Positions 46,519 through 56,257 of a stretch of 64,000 bases of DNA are shown here, in pieces. Each line of letters begins with the position of its first letter. Position 1 is the stretch's first letter. This stretch comes from an uncultured Clostridium sp. (lineage in GTDB: Bacteria; Bacillota; Clostridia; TANB77; CAG-508). Made by a program: the position numbers and the translations under genes. The notes beneath the pieces were generated by a model. That model was not told where the DNA came from. It saw nothing but the letters and a program-made list of their open reading frames with translations, and did not search any database. The DNA is taken from NCBI GenBank assembly GCA_948436975.1, contig CAOJJB010000004.1, positions 1 through 64,000 of the forward strand, written 5' to 3'.

Positions 46519-47904
46519 TTATTTTATTATATCTTTTAATGGTATTGCAAGTTTTCTTAATTCTTTAAAACATTCTTTTGCTTTTTTTATTTCAAGTTTA
46601 TTCATTGTAACATACCCTCTTGAAGTTCCATCACTTGGTAAATCAACAAGTAAAGCATAATCATCTATTCCAATCCAACCTTCTTTAATAATTTGTAAAA
46701 GTTCAGGATAATTTTTTTTCAATTCATCTAAATCAACAAAATTTGTAATTATTTTATTACTTGATAAATATCTTTGAATATATTGATTTTTTATATATTC
46801 TTTAACATGATTTCTATTAAATATGAATATTCTTTCCATTTTGACTCCACGATTTACTGCATCAAAATTACTTTGAATAAATTTTCTTTCAGCTGGATCT
46901 TCATTCCATTCATTATCCATCATAGTAGATGTAATCCACATTTCAGAACCTTTTTTTGTTTCAGAAAAGAATTTATCTAGTATACGGTAAAATTTTCCTG
47001 AATCTAAATCTTCAGTTTTTGATTGTTCATCAACTGATAAATAACCTCCATCAGAGATAAGAGAACTACCATTAGTATATTTGTGTCTTGTAAGCATTAA
47101 ATATATATCATCTGCAATTTCGTGAGGATATCCTAATCTTTTCATTGGAATTGAATCTCTAGTTTTATTAAATGTATCATCATTTTCCATGACTCCACCT
47201 ATCCATCCTGCTACAACAGAATTAACTCTAACTCCATACATTTCAGTATAAACATTTGCAAATGTTTGAACTAGATTAACTTTTGCTGCTTGTGCTGATG
47301 CATAAGCAGATGCTCCAAATGAACCACGATATGCTTCAATGCTATTTACTATAACAATACTTGATTCAAAATTCATTTTTTTTACTATTTCTCTAACTAA
47401 CAAATTAGCTGAAAAAACATTTACTTTGTAACTGTCTTCAAATTTGTCGTAATCAAAATCTAATGCATCTTCTAATTCAAAATATATTTCCATAAATACA
47501 AATCCATAAACATCTCCAGATATTTCATCTACAGTTTTTTTAAGTGTTTTTCTATTAAAATAATCAACTGGTTTTAGTTTAATATCCTTATGAATTAGAC
47601 TTTTTTCAACTATACTTCCCTTCTGATATAAACCAATAATATAAAAACCTTTTTCAATTAAAATTTTAGCAAGTTCTTTTCCTATTTCAGAATTAATACC
47701 AGCAATAACCATAATTTTTTTATCACTATGTTCTTTTGAATAACTAGTTCTTTTATCCATAGGTTTACTTGCATCTTTAGGAATATTCCATCTTCTACCT
47801 GTTTTATAGGCTCCTGGAATTCTATTATTATTTAATAAATAAATAATTCTTCTTTCACTTATGTTCCAAAGTTTTGAAGTTTCTTTTACTGTTAAATAAT
47901 CCAT
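46519..47904 (-). CDS. Fusion of excisionase-type HTH, inactive-looking SDR and a C-terminal sensor-like domain
   Basis: 461 residues. Residues 1-50: MDYLTVKETSKLWNISERRI and NNRIPGAYKTGRRWNIPKDA, a MerR/excisionase-type DNA-binding domain. Residues 60-290: short-chain dehydrogenase fold (VIAGINSEIGKELAKILIEK, NVFSANLLVREIV, GASAYASAQAAKVNLVQTFA, SLISDGGYLSVDEQ). The catalytic Lys of YxxxK is Gln here (YASAQ), so reduction activity is doubtful. Residues 295-461: RGVKMERIFIFNRNHVKEYI, LLQIIKEGWIGIDDYALLVD, unknown domain that resembles the end of the 56247 protein. Start 47904 has AGGTG. Likely a regulator using the SDR as ligand sensor; inference. Confidence 0.75.
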   Translation of the reverse strand: MDYLTVKETSKLWNISERRIIYLLNNNRIPGAYKTGRRWNIPKDASKPMDKRTSYSKEHSDKKIMVIAGINSEIGKELAKILIEKGFYIIGLYQKGSIVEKSLIHKDIKLKPVDYFNRKTLKKTVDEISGDVYGFVFMEIYFELEDALDFDYDKFEDSYKVNVFSANLLVREIVKKMNFESSIVIVNSIEAYRGSFGASAYASAQAAKVNLVQTFANVYTEMYGVRVNSVVAGWIGGVMENDDTFNKTRDSIPMKRLGYPHEIADDIYLMLTRHKYTNGSSLISDGGYLSVDEQSKTEDLDSGKFYRILDKFFSETKKGSEMWITSTMMDNEWNEDPAERKFIQSNFDAVNRGVKMERIFIFNRNHVKEYIKNQYIQRYLSSNKIITNFVDLDELKKNYPELLQIIKEGWIGIDDYALLVDLPSDGTSRGYVTMNKLEIKKAKECFKELRKLAIPLKDIIK

Positions 47905-47974
47905 TTTCATCACCTATTTATATAATATACGAAATTCGGAATAATGTCAATGTTGGATATTCTCTAGGATATTA

Positions 47975-48643
47975 TTATTTTATTTTGCCAAATATTTCTG
48001 GCTTTCCACCTACAAAATATGTATTTCCATTATCATATATTAATGCTTGTGAATCAGTTAGTGCATATACTGTAAAAGGATTGTCTGCTAATGCTCTTTC
48101 ATAAAATTCTTTATCCCATTGAAGGTGGTCTTTTCTCATATAGTGTGGTATTATATTTACATCTATTAATCCTAAAGTATTATATTTTATATCTGAAATA
48201 TTTGTTTTGTATCTATTAAGCCAATAATTATTGCTTTCTATTTGTTTGCCCAAAACTGTTGATCCTGCTGAAGTTCCCATAATAACTATTTCTTTTGAAA
48301 TTTCTCTTAATATTTCATCAAATCCTGTTTGTTTGAAAATTTCTGGTAATATAAATTGTTTACCACCAACAATATAGATTAAATCTGCTAATAAACATCT
48401 TTTTTTGATTTCTTCTTTACTATATGCTCTTAAATTTACAAAATCTATATTACCTCCAATATATTAAATAACTCTTGATAATTCTTTTATCATCCAATCT
48501 TTACTTGTATTCCATCGTAAAGCTGTGTATGCTTCATTTATTATAGCTATGTTAATTTCTTGTAATGGTTTTCCAACTAATTCAGAAACTTTATTTGCAA
48601 TATCATTTGTTGTAAATCCTCGTGAAGATAAAATTAGTTTCAT
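47975..48643 (-). pseudogene. Peptidase E (S51)-like gene broken by an internal stop
   Basis: From ATG 48643 the frame encodes MKLILSSRGFTTNDIANKVS, then IAIINEAYTALRWNTSKDW, SRVI, a TAA at codon 60 (48464-48466), then YIGGNIDFVNLRAY, ADLIYIVGGKQFILPEIFKQ, VIMGTSAGSTVLGKQIES (catalytic Ser in GTSAGS) and AYNDSQALIYDNG-like ending. Both halves share one frame, so one nonsense change inactivated a dipeptidase that acts on aspartyl peptides. The downstream part could in principle start at an internal ATG (48280) but would lack the fold's first half. Confidence 0.78.
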
Positions 48644-48683
48644 TTTTCTTTCCTCCTCTTTTAATATTTTTTTAATTATACAA

Positions 48684-48757
48684 AAAATGACCTAATTTGT
48701 ATAGGTCATTTTAAAAATTTACAAACATCCATTCCTAAATGGACAAAAATGTCCATT
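48684..48757 (-). terminator. Two tandem terminators after bceB
   Basis: AAAATGACCTA / TAGGTCATTTT (48684-48712) and AATGGACA / TGTCCATT (48738-48757), both within 95 bases of the bceB stop. Confidence 0.75.
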
Positions 48758-48776
48758 AACTAACGTCCCCAATTGG

Positions 48777-50864
48777 TCAGTCTTTTATTATATTTTTACT
48801 TCCTGTATATGTTGCTATAAAATAAGCTCCATATATAGCTCCCATAATTATTATAGTTGCTATTATTGATGGTAATAAATCTTTTGAAGAGGCTATTCCT
48901 GATAATATTGAAAGTGCAAATTGTATTCCAAAAATTGAATGTATTATAGCAAGTAATAGTGGAACTCCAAAAAAAATTCCTATTTGTCTAAATAATGCTT
49001 GGTTTATCATTCTTTCATCACATCCAATTTTTCTTAATATTGTATATCTTTGTTTATTATCAGAACTTTCTGTTAGTTGTTTTAATGCTAATATAGCAGA
49101 ACTTGCAATTAAAAATATTATTCCTAAATATATTGCTATAAATGTTACAATTGTTGCTAACCCTACACTGGCTTCTATTATACTTATTTTAGTTAACCCA
49201 TCTATTTCAAAACCATTATTATATAAGTTTTGTATAAAAGAAGAATCATCACTTGTAAAATTCTTTTCTATTTCTTCCTTTTCTTCATCTGTATTTGCAT
49301 TATAATTTGCTGCTAAAAAATATTGTTCTTTCATATCTTCTGTTAAATTACAACTATCTGGTACTAATAATATTCCTGTATTTGTATGACTTGTTGACAT
49401 TATAATAAACCCACTTTTACATTCAGTATATTTTGATTTATAGGTTTTACCTTCTATTTCTATTGTATGATTTCCTTCTTCTAATACTTTATTTCTTATA
49501 CTTTCCATACTTTCAAAATCACATAACATTATATATTCATCTTCATTCAAACTATATTCATCTATTCCATATAATTTAGCTACTTTATTATAGTCAGATA
49601 TTTTTACTATCATTTCTGTTGTATCATATTTTAACATTGGATATATTTGTTTTACTTCTTCTATTTTTTCTCCAAAAAAATTTTCCCAGGTTAAATTAGT
49701 TGATGAATATATTGGTATTTCTACTAAATCTTTTAATAAATTAACATTTAGTCCATTGTTTATTAAAGTATTTTGTATTTGTATTTTTGAGTCTTCCCTT
49801 TGATCAGGTGTATATATTTTTTCTTTCCCATTTCTAGTAGTTATTTTTTCTGGTAAATTTGCTGTTTTATATAAGTTTAAATCTACTGGAGTCATTTCTT
49901 TTAAATCTCTTTGCATTGTATTTCTTAAAGCTAAACTTGAAGATAAAATTGTAATTGTCATAAATAACATTAAACATATAACACTCATACTTATTACTGT
50001 TGTATTTATTTTATTATTTATTTGTCTTAATACAAACATATTTGTATTTCTATAATATACACTTTTTATTGATTTTATTATGCTTAATATAAAACCTGAT
50101 AAAGACCAAAATATTAGAATTGTACTTATAATTCCCATTAAAATTGGTGGTAATAGTTTGTCTGCTGTAGTTAATGTATGTATATCAGCTGTTACTTTCC
50201 AATAAGCATATCCAAGTATTATGCAACCTATTACAAATACTAATATAGAAATTATTGGATTTTTTATTTTAACTGTTTCATTTTTCTTTATGGCATTTAA
50301 TAAATTTATTAATTTGTATCTTGAAATACTCATTGTATTAAATATCATTACTGCTAAATACATTACTGCAAAATATATACATGTTTTTATACAAGCTTCT
50401 TTTGAAAATACAAATTCAAAATTACTCATATCAGCTTCAAACATTTTACCTACAAGTATTGTCATAAATTGTGATGCAAATATTCCTATAATAATTCCTA
50501 TAACAAGTGATATTATCCCTACAAATATTGTTTCTATTAGTATAATTTTTGATATTTGCCTTTTCCCCATTCCAAGTGTCATATATATTCCAAATTCTTT
50601 TTTTCTTCTATTAATTAAAAAATTATTTGCATAAACTATTAGTAATCCTAATATTACTGCTACAAAAACTGATACCATACCCAGCATATCTATCATAAGT
50701 TTTATAATTTCTCTTTGAGATTTTGATATTTCAAACATTGCTTGTTGACTATCTAATGAGTTAAACATATAGAAAATTGCTACACCTAACACTAATGTTA
50801 AAAAATATATAGCATAGTCTTTAAAACTCTTTTTTATGTTTTCTAATGATAATTTAAATAACAT
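48777..50864 (-). CDS. BceB-type ABC transporter permease
   Basis: 695 residues and ten membrane segments in the FtsX/BceB arrangement: helix 1 (17-37), helices 2-4 (54-165), helices 5-8, a large external domain of about 230 residues between helices 7 and 8 (about 310-540), and two last helices. This domain layout is specific for exporters that sense and remove cell-wall-active peptides such as bacitracin. It overlaps the ATPase gene by 11 bases. The matching two-component system is about 6 kb away (57169-58886). Confidence 0.9.
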   Translation of the reverse strand: MLFKLSLENIKKSFKDYAIYFLTLVLGVAIFYMFNSLDSQQAMFEISKSQREIIKLMIDMLGMVSVFVAVILGLLIVYANNFLINRRKKEFGIYMTLGMGKRQISKIILIETIFVGIISLVIGIIIGIFASQFMTILVGKMFEADMSNFEFVFSKEACIKTCIYFAVMYLAVMIFNTMSISRYKLINLLNAIKKNETVKIKNPIISILVFVIGCIILGYAYWKVTADIHTLTTADKLLPPILMGIISTILIFWSLSGFILSIIKSIKSVYYRNTNMFVLRQINNKINTTVISMSVICLMLFMTITILSSSLALRNTMQRDLKEMTPVDLNLYKTANLPEKITTRNGKEKIYTPDQREDSKIQIQNTLINNGLNVNLLKDLVEIPIYSSTNLTWENFFGEKIEEVKQIYPMLKYDTTEMIVKISDYNKVAKLYGIDEYSLNEDEYIMLCDFESMESIRNKVLEEGNHTIEIEGKTYKSKYTECKSGFIIMSTSHTNTGILLVPDSCNLTEDMKEQYFLAANYNANTDEEKEEIEKNFTSDDSSFIQNLYNNGFEIDGLTKISIIEASVGLATIVTFIAIYLGIIFLIASSAILALKQLTESSDNKQRYTILRKIGCDERMINQALFRQIGIFFGVPLLLAIIHSIFGIQFALSILSGIASSKDLLPSIIATIIIMGAIYGAYFIATYTGSKNIIKD

Positions 50865-51621
50865 TGTTTAACTCACCCCCAAGAAGTGTCTGTACTTCAA
50901 TTATTTTTTCAAAAAATTGTTTTCTTGTATCATTTCCTTTTATAAGTTCATTAAATATTTTTCCATCTTTAATAAAAATAATTCTTTCTGCATAACTTGC
51001 TGTAAATGCATCATGTGTAACCATAAGAATTGTAGCATTTAATTTTTGGTTTAGGTATTCAAAAGTTCCTAATAATTGTCTTGCTGATTTAGAATCTAAA
51101 GCCCCTGTTGGTTCATCAGCTAATATTATTTTTGGATTTGTTATAATTGCTCGTGCAGATGCAATTCTTTGTTTTTGGCCTCCTGATACTTGATATGGAT
51201 ATTTATTTAATATATCTGCTATTCCAAGATCTTTTGCTATACTAGTAACTTTTTGATTAATTTGAGTTGGATTTACTTTTTGTATAGTTAATGCTAAAGC
51301 AATATTCTCATATGCAGTTAAAGTGTCTAATAAATTAAAATCTTGAAATATAAATCCTAGTTCTTCTCTTCTAAATTTATTTAAATTATTTCCTTTTAAT
51401 TTTGTTATATCTAATCCATTAATTATAATATGTCCTGAACTTACTTTATCAATTGTAGATATACAGTTTAAAAGTGTAGTTTTTCCTGAACCGCTTGCTC
51501 CCATTATTCCTACAAATTCTTTAGTTTCTACTTTAAAACTAATATTATCTATTGCTTTTGTTAAGCTAGATTTATTTCCATAGTATTTTTCAATATTCTT
51601 GACTTCTAATACATTACTCAT
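50854..51621 (-). CDS. BceA-type ABC transporter ATPase
   Basis: 255 residues. Walker A MGASGSGKTTLLNCIST (near 39), Q-loop FIFQDFNLLDTLTAYENIAL, signature YQVSGGQKQRIASARAI, Walker B KIILADEPTGALDSKSA, H-loop VTHDAFTASYAERI. Together with BceB it forms the peptide detoxification exporter. AAAGGAG precedes the ATG. The leader contains the shared operator at 51677-51716. Confidence 0.94.
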   Translation of the reverse strand: MSNVLEVKNIEKYYGNKSSLTKAIDNISFKVETKEFVGIMGASGSGKTTLLNCISTIDKVSSGHIIINGLDITKLKGNNLNKFRREELGFIFQDFNLLDTLTAYENIALALTIQKVNPTQINQKVTSIAKDLGIADILNKYPYQVSGGQKQRIASARAIITNPKIILADEPTGALDSKSARQLLGTFEYLNQKLNATILMVTHDAFTASYAERIIFIKDGKIFNELIKGNDTRKQFFEKIIEVQTLLGGELNNVI

Positions 51622-51676
51622 AATATTCTCCTTTCATTTTATACTTTTATTATAGAATATTTTATTTTTTTGTAAC

Positions 51677-51716
51677 ATCGATTTACATTACAATAACCTT
51701 ACATTTCTGTAAGGTT
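51677..51716 (-). promoter_or_regulatory. Putative response-regulator box and promoter for bceAB
   Basis: Palindrome CTTACA-N4-TGTAAG (51698-51713), extended by AAC/GTT, followed on the minus strand by TGTAATGTAAATCGAT. The whole 40-nt block matches 59583-59622, before the operon that encodes the Bce-type two-component system, at 34 of 40 positions when aligned by eye. Confidence 0.7.
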
Positions 51717-51744
51717 ATAATTAGTATAGATAATTCTATAAAAT

Positions 51745-53586
51745 TTATTTTTTTACTTTCAATAATCTTAATGCATTTATTATTGCTATTACAGAAACAC
51801 CAACATCAGCAAAAACAGCTTCCCACATTGTTGACATTCCCCAAGCACTTAAAATTAAAACACCAACTTTAATAGAAATAGCAAATATTATATTTTCTTT
51901 AACAATTCGCATTGTTTTTTTAGATAGCTTTATAACATTTACTATTTTAGATGGTTCATCTGTCATTATAACAATATCTGCTGCTTCTATTGCGGCATCT
52001 GATCCCACTCCTCCCATAGCAATTCCTATATCTGCTAATGCTAAAACTGGTGCATCATTTATACCATCTCCTACAAAAGCAAGTTTGCCTTTTTTAGATG
52101 TTTGTTTTAATAAATTTTCAACTTTTTCTACTTTACCATCTGGTAATAATTCTGTATATACTTTATCTAATTTTAATTTGTTTGATACGTTTTCTCCTAC
52201 TTGCTTTTTATCTCCTGTTAACATTATTGTTTGTTTTATATTATTACTTTTTAAATTTTGAATTGTGCTTTTTGAATCACTTTTTATTTTATCTGCAATT
52301 AAAATATATCCAGCATATTTTCCATCTATAGCTGTATATAAGATTGTTCCTATTTTATCGCATTTTATAAAATTAATTTGTTTTTCCTTCATTAATTTTT
52401 CATTTCCTACTAAAACTTCTTGTTTATCAATAGTTGCCATAATTCCTAATCCTGATAATTCTTTTGTTTTAATAATTTGTTTTTCATCAATTTTTTCATT
52501 ATAAGCTTTTTTTAAAGATATAGATATAGGATGATTTGAATAGTTTTCAGCATATGCTACTGTTTTTAGTAATTCTTCATCTGTTATTCCTATTGCTTTT
52601 ATTTCTTGTACTTCAAAAATTCCTTCTGTTAATGTTCCAGTTTTATCAAATACTACTATCTCAGTATTAGATAATTGTTCTAAATAGTTACTTCCTTTTA
52701 TTAATATACCCATTTTTGATGCTGCACCTATACCTCCAAAAAAGCTTAATGGTATTGATATAACTAGTGCACAAGGACAAGATACTACAAGGAATGATAA
52801 AGATCTATATAACCAGTCTAAAAAACTTGTTTCTTTTATAATAATTGGTGGTACTATAAAAAGAGCTAATGCAATTATTACTACTGTTGGTGTATAATAT
52901 CGTGCAAATTTACTAATAAAGTTTTCTGATTTAGATTTCTTACTACTTGCATTTTCAACTAAATCTAATATTTTACTTACAGTTGATTTGCCATATTCTT
53001 TAGATACTTCTATTTTTATCAAACTTGTTAAATTTATTGAGCCACTCAAAACTTCTTCACCTAAATTGATTTCTTGTGGTAATGCTTCTCCTGTTAATGC
53101 TTTAGTATCTAAGTTTGTATTGCCTTCTACTATTTTACCATCTAAAGGAACTTTTTCACCTGGCTTTACTATAATTATTTCTCCTACTTTTACATCATCT
53201 GGATTTACTTTTACAATTTCATTATTTCTTTCTACATTTGCAAAATCAGGTCTTATATCCATTAAATTAGCTATTGATTTTCTTGATTTATCAACTGCAT
53301 AACTTTGAAATAATTCTCCTATTTGATAAAATAACATTACTGCAACTGCTTCTGGAAATTCTCCAACTCCAAAAGCACCAATTGTTGCAACTGACATTAA
53401 AAAATTTTCATCAAAAATTTTACCTCTAAAAATATTTCTTATTGCTTTTTTTAAAATGTCTAAACCAACAATAATATAAGATATAATAAATAGTACATTA
53501 TTTATTAATTCATTATTAAACTTTATTATAATTGAAATTAAAAATATCATAAGTGATATTAGGATTTTAATTCCTCTTTTTTTCAT
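51745..53586 (-). CDS. Heavy-metal P1B-type ATPase (Zn/Cd/Pb class)
   Basis: 613 residues. LTGEALPQEI (TGE motif), membrane metal site SCPCALVISIPL (CPC), phosphorylation site VFDKTGTLTEG, HP motif SNHPIS, and GDGINDAPVLALADIG. These features and the ArsR-type regulator upstream indicate export of zinc, cadmium or lead. The usual N-terminal HMA domain is absent from this chain but encoded as a separate gene 12 bases upstream. RBS AGGAGG. Confidence 0.92.
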   Translation of the reverse strand: MKKRGIKILISLMIFLISIIIKFNNELINNVLFIISYIIVGLDILKKAIRNIFRGKIFDENFLMSVATIGAFGVGEFPEAVAVMLFYQIGELFQSYAVDKSRKSIANLMDIRPDFANVERNNEIVKVNPDDVKVGEIIIVKPGEKVPLDGKIVEGNTNLDTKALTGEALPQEINLGEEVLSGSINLTSLIKIEVSKEYGKSTVSKILDLVENASSKKSKSENFISKFARYYTPTVVIIALALFIVPPIIIKETSFLDWLYRSLSFLVVSCPCALVISIPLSFFGGIGAASKMGILIKGSNYLEQLSNTEIVVFDKTGTLTEGIFEVQEIKAIGITDEELLKTVAYAENYSNHPISISLKKAYNEKIDEKQIIKTKELSGLGIMATIDKQEVLVGNEKLMKEKQINFIKCDKIGTILYTAIDGKYAGYILIADKIKSDSKSTIQNLKSNNIKQTIMLTGDKKQVGENVSNKLKLDKVYTELLPDGKVEKVENLLKQTSKKGKLAFVGDGINDAPVLALADIGIAMGGVGSDAAIEAADIVIMTDEPSKIVNVIKLSKKTMRIVKENIIFAISIKVGVLILSAWGMSTMWEAVFADVGVSVIAIINALRLLKVKK

Positions 53587-53598
53587 TAGTTTTTCCTC

Positions 53599-53820
53599 CT
53601 AAATTTCTTCTATTATTACATCTGGTTCTTCTTTTTTTATAACTTTTTTTATTTTTTCAATTATTTCTTCTTTTTTTTCTATATTACATTCGATTTCCAT
53701 TTTTTCTGACATAAAATTTATATTTGCATTTTCTATTCCTTCTATTTTTTGTATTAGTCTTTCTAAATTGTTTGCACAATTTGCACAGTCTAATCCTTTT
53801 ATTTTAAATTTATTTTTCAT
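53599..53820 (-). CDS. Stand-alone heavy-metal-associated (HMA) domain protein
   Basis: 73 residues; ferredoxin-like metal-binding fold with KIKGLDCANCANNLERLIQK (the GxxCxxC-type loop) and IENANINFMSEKMEIEC. The Glu-rich C-terminus (EEPDVIIEEI) may hold extra metal sites. It is probably the detached metal-binding domain or a chaperone of the ATPase encoded just downstream. Confidence 0.88.
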   Translation of the reverse strand: MKNKFKIKGLDCANCANNLERLIQKIEGIENANINFMSEKMEIECNIEKKEEIIEKIKKVIKKEEPDVIIEEI

Positions 53821-53841
53821 AACTTTTCTCCTCCATAAATC

Positions 53842-54204
53842 CTATTTTCTATGTTCTATATATTGAACACCAATTTCAAATACTTGTTTTACATGTTCAT
53901 CATCTAACATATAAAAAACTTCTTTACCTGATTTTCTACATTTAACAATTCCACTTCTTCTTAAAGTTCCTAATTGATGTGAAATAGAAGATTTACTCAT
54001 ACCAAGTACATTTGCTATATCACATACACACATTTCATTTTGATCTAAAGCAAATAAAATTTTAACTCTTGTTGTGTCCCCAACAATTTTAAAAAACTCA
54101 GCTAATTTATTAAAAGTATCTTCTTCTAACATATTTTTTGAAGTCTTATCAACTACTGTTTTATGAATTACATTACAATCACATACAAATTCATTTTTTG
54201 ACAT
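53842..54204 (-). CDS. ArsR/SmtB-family metal-responsive repressor (CadC-like)
   Basis: 120 residues. N-terminal FVCDCNVIHK and central MCVCDIANVLGMSKSSISHQ give the cysteine set typical of CadC-type cadmium/lead sensors; winged helix LGTLRRSGIVKCRKSGKEVF follows. It should release DNA when metal binds, switching on the HMA and ATPase genes. Its own promoter carries two operators (54241-54289). RBS AAGGAGG. Confidence 0.92.
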   Translation of the reverse strand: MSKNEFVCDCNVIHKTVVDKTSKNMLEEDTFNKLAEFFKIVGDTTRVKILFALDQNEMCVCDIANVLGMSKSSISHQLGTLRRSGIVKCRKSGKEVFYMLDDEHVKQVFEIGVQYIEHRK

Positions 54205-54240
54205 TATTTCCTCCTTGTTTATTTTACTTTAATAATATAA

Positions 54241-54296
54241 TTGAATAATCGCTCAACTATAATTACATTATATGTGAATATATACTCAACTGTCAA
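54241..54296 (-). promoter_or_regulatory. Promoter and two operators of the metal efflux operon
   Basis: TTGACA (complement 54291-54296) and TATAAT (complement 54267-54272) are 18 bases apart. The spacer holds TTGA-N8-TCAC (complement 54274-54289) and a second, perfect TTGA-N8-TCAA lies at 54241-54256, 33 bases away centre to centre (about three turns). This is the expected layout for an ArsR-type repressor blocking polymerase. Confidence 0.75.
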
Positions 54297-54342
54297 TAGT
54301 TTTTTGTTTAATTTATAAAATAGTATATTTTATATAAAAATA

Positions 54343-54386
54343 AAAACCACAAACTGACTAAATTTTATTACAGTTTATGGTTTTTA
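54343..54386 (-). terminator. Terminator after the first exchanger gene region
   Basis: AAAAACCACAAACTG pairs with CAGTTTATGGTTTTT around a 14-base loop, 20 bases from the exchanger stop codon. Confidence 0.75.
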
Positions 54387-54406
54387 AAATTATATTTAAT
54401 TTTGTT

Positions 54407-55363
54407 TTATATCATAAATAAATTCATCATGTAAAAAATATATAATAACAAATATATAAAGCCATTTGCTTTACTCATTTGATTTTTTGGTGGAATAAAA
54501 GGAAACAAAGCTAATATTACAGTTCCAATTATTAAAATAGTTAAATCTCTATTATAACTTAAATTATATATAATTGGGTTAATTATTGAAGATACTCCTA
54601 CAATTAATAACATATTAAAAATGCAAGATCCTAGTATATTTCCAATTGCAATATCACTTTTTCTTTTTAGAGCAGCTGAAACACTTGTTACTAATTCTGG
54701 TAGGCTTGTTCCTATTGCAAGTATTGTTACACTTATTATTTTTTCACTTAAATTAAAAAACTCTGCTACTTTTACTGCATTATCTACACTTAAATCTCCA
54801 CCTATTTTTAATGATATAATTCCTAATATTATAAATATAATATCTTTAAATGTTGATGTTTCTTTTGTTTGCGTATTTTCTGAATGTTCATCATCTTTGT
54901 CGAATTCATCACCTTTAAATGCTATAACTATTGTATAAATTATAAATAATGCAAATAAAACACTTAAAATAATTCCATCAATTCTTGAAACATCTTGTCC
55001 TATATTACATATGAATATAAATATAATAGATATACCTAAGCACATTGGTATTTCTATTAATTTTGTTTCTTTTTTAAATGCAATTGGATTTAATATTGCA
55101 GATACTCCTAAAATTAAAAATAAATTACAAATATTACTTCCTAATACATTTCCAATAGCCATATCGGAATGACCTTCTAGTGCAGATGTTATGCTTACAA
55201 ATAATTCTGGCATTGATGTACCTATTGAAATAATTGTTAATCCTATTATTATTTCTGGTATATGAAATTTTTTAGCTATATTGCTAGCTCCATCTACTAA
55301 AAAATCGGCTCCTTTAATAAGTAATATAAAACCAAATATTATTAAAACTACTGATATGAACAT
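54407..55363 (-). CDS. Na+/Ca2+ exchanger-type (CaCA, YrbG-like) cation antiporter, copy 1
   Basis: 318 residues with ten membrane segments and two inverted alpha repeats: LTIISIGTSMPELFVSITSA followed by AIGNVLGSNICNLFLILG, and LAIGTSLPELVTSVSAAL followed by AIGNILGSCIFNMLLIVG. The GTS(M/L)PE motifs coordinate cations. A charged cytoplasmic loop (about 150-170) separates the halves. A close paralogue lies at 60333-61271. Confidence 0.92.
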   Translation of the reverse strand: MFISVVLIIFGFILLIKGADFLVDGASNIAKKFHIPEIIIGLTIISIGTSMPELFVSITSALEGHSDMAIGNVLGSNICNLFLILGVSAILNPIAFKKETKLIEIPMCLGISIIFIFICNIGQDVSRIDGIILSVLFALFIIYTIVIAFKGDEFDKDDEHSENTQTKETSTFKDIIFIILGIISLKIGGDLSVDNAVKVAEFFNLSEKIISVTILAIGTSLPELVTSVSAALKRKSDIAIGNILGSCIFNMLLIVGVSSIINPIIYNLSYNRDLTILIIGTVILALFPFIPPKNQMSKANGFIYLLLYIFYMMNLFMI

Positions 55364-55510
55364 AATACGTATACTCCTTTTATAATTAATATGTTTGATA
55401 ACAACAATATCATAATTTTATAATTTCATCAATAGTTATAATTCTATTTCTATAATCAAATTTTTATTTATAGAATTAATATTATATTTATAGTATATTT
55501 GTGCTTAAAA

Positions 55511-56257
55511 TTATTCAATCTTTAAGCCACCATCTACTCTTATTATTTCACCATCAATGTAACGTGCTTTGTCAGATGCTAAAAATAGCACAATTTCAGC
55601 TATTTCTTCAGGTTCTGCAAAGCGTTTTAATAACGTTTTTTCTCTTTCTTCTTTTAAAAAACTTTTAGATAAATCTTCATTCATTTCTGATTCTACCCAG
55701 CCTGGTGCAACTGCATTAACATTTACATATGGTGCAAATTGAATAGCCAAATTTTTAGTTAAATTAATAAGACCTGCTTTTGATGCATCATAATCAATAC
55801 TTTCAGGATAAATTGTATCAATTCCATTTGTTGATGATATATTAATTATTTTTCCATATTGTTTTTCTTTCATATAATTTCCAGCATATTTAGAAACTAA
55901 AAAAACTCCAATTAAATTTGTATTTAATGTATCATGCCAATCTCTAACTTCTCTATCATTAAACTCCATATCAATAGCAATTCCAGCATTATTTACAACT
56001 ACATCTATTTTTCCAAATTCTTTTATAATTTTTTCAATCATACTTTTTACTTGTTTATCATTTGATACATCTGCCTGAATACATAAACATTTATTACCAT
56101 AGCTTGAAATAATTTCAGTAATTACTTCTGCTTCTTTTGTATTACTTTTATAGTTAATTATTACATTTGCACCTTCTTTTGCAAATTTAACTGCAATACT
56201 TCTTCCTATTCCTCTTGAAGATCCTGTTACTAAAACTACTTTATTTTTAAAATTCAT
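55511..56257 (-). CDS. Short-chain dehydrogenase/reductase (FabG-like)
   Basis: 248 residues. NAD(P) site VTGSSRGIGRSIAVKFAKEG, NNAGIA, catalytic Ser in INISSTNGID and YDASKAG (Tyr and Lys both present), and C-terminal VAPGWVESEM and IDGEIIRVDGGL. Substrate unknown. It overlaps the 56247 gene by 11 bases as the last gene of the two-component operon, an unusual place for a reductase. It retains the active site that the SDR part of the 46519 protein has lost. Confidence 0.88.
   Translation of the reverse strand: MNFKNKVVLVTGSSRGIGRSIAVKFAKEGANVIINYKSNTKEAEVITEIISSYGNKCLCIQADVSNDKQVKSMIEKIIKEFGKIDVVVNNAGIAIDMEFNDREVRDWHDTLNTNLIGVFLVSKYAGNYMKEKQYGKIINISSTNGIDTIYPESIDYDASKAGLINLTKNLAIQFAPYVNVNAVAPGWVESEMNEDLSKSFLKEEREKTLLKRFAEPEEIAEIVLFLASDKARYIDGEIIRVDGGLKIE

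Noticed and set aside
10930-48643. Treating the XRE, phosphoesterase and peptidase E breaks as further frameshift-decoding cases
   Set aside because: Two are in-frame TAA stops and one is a TA slip; none contains a zero-frame CGG at the break.
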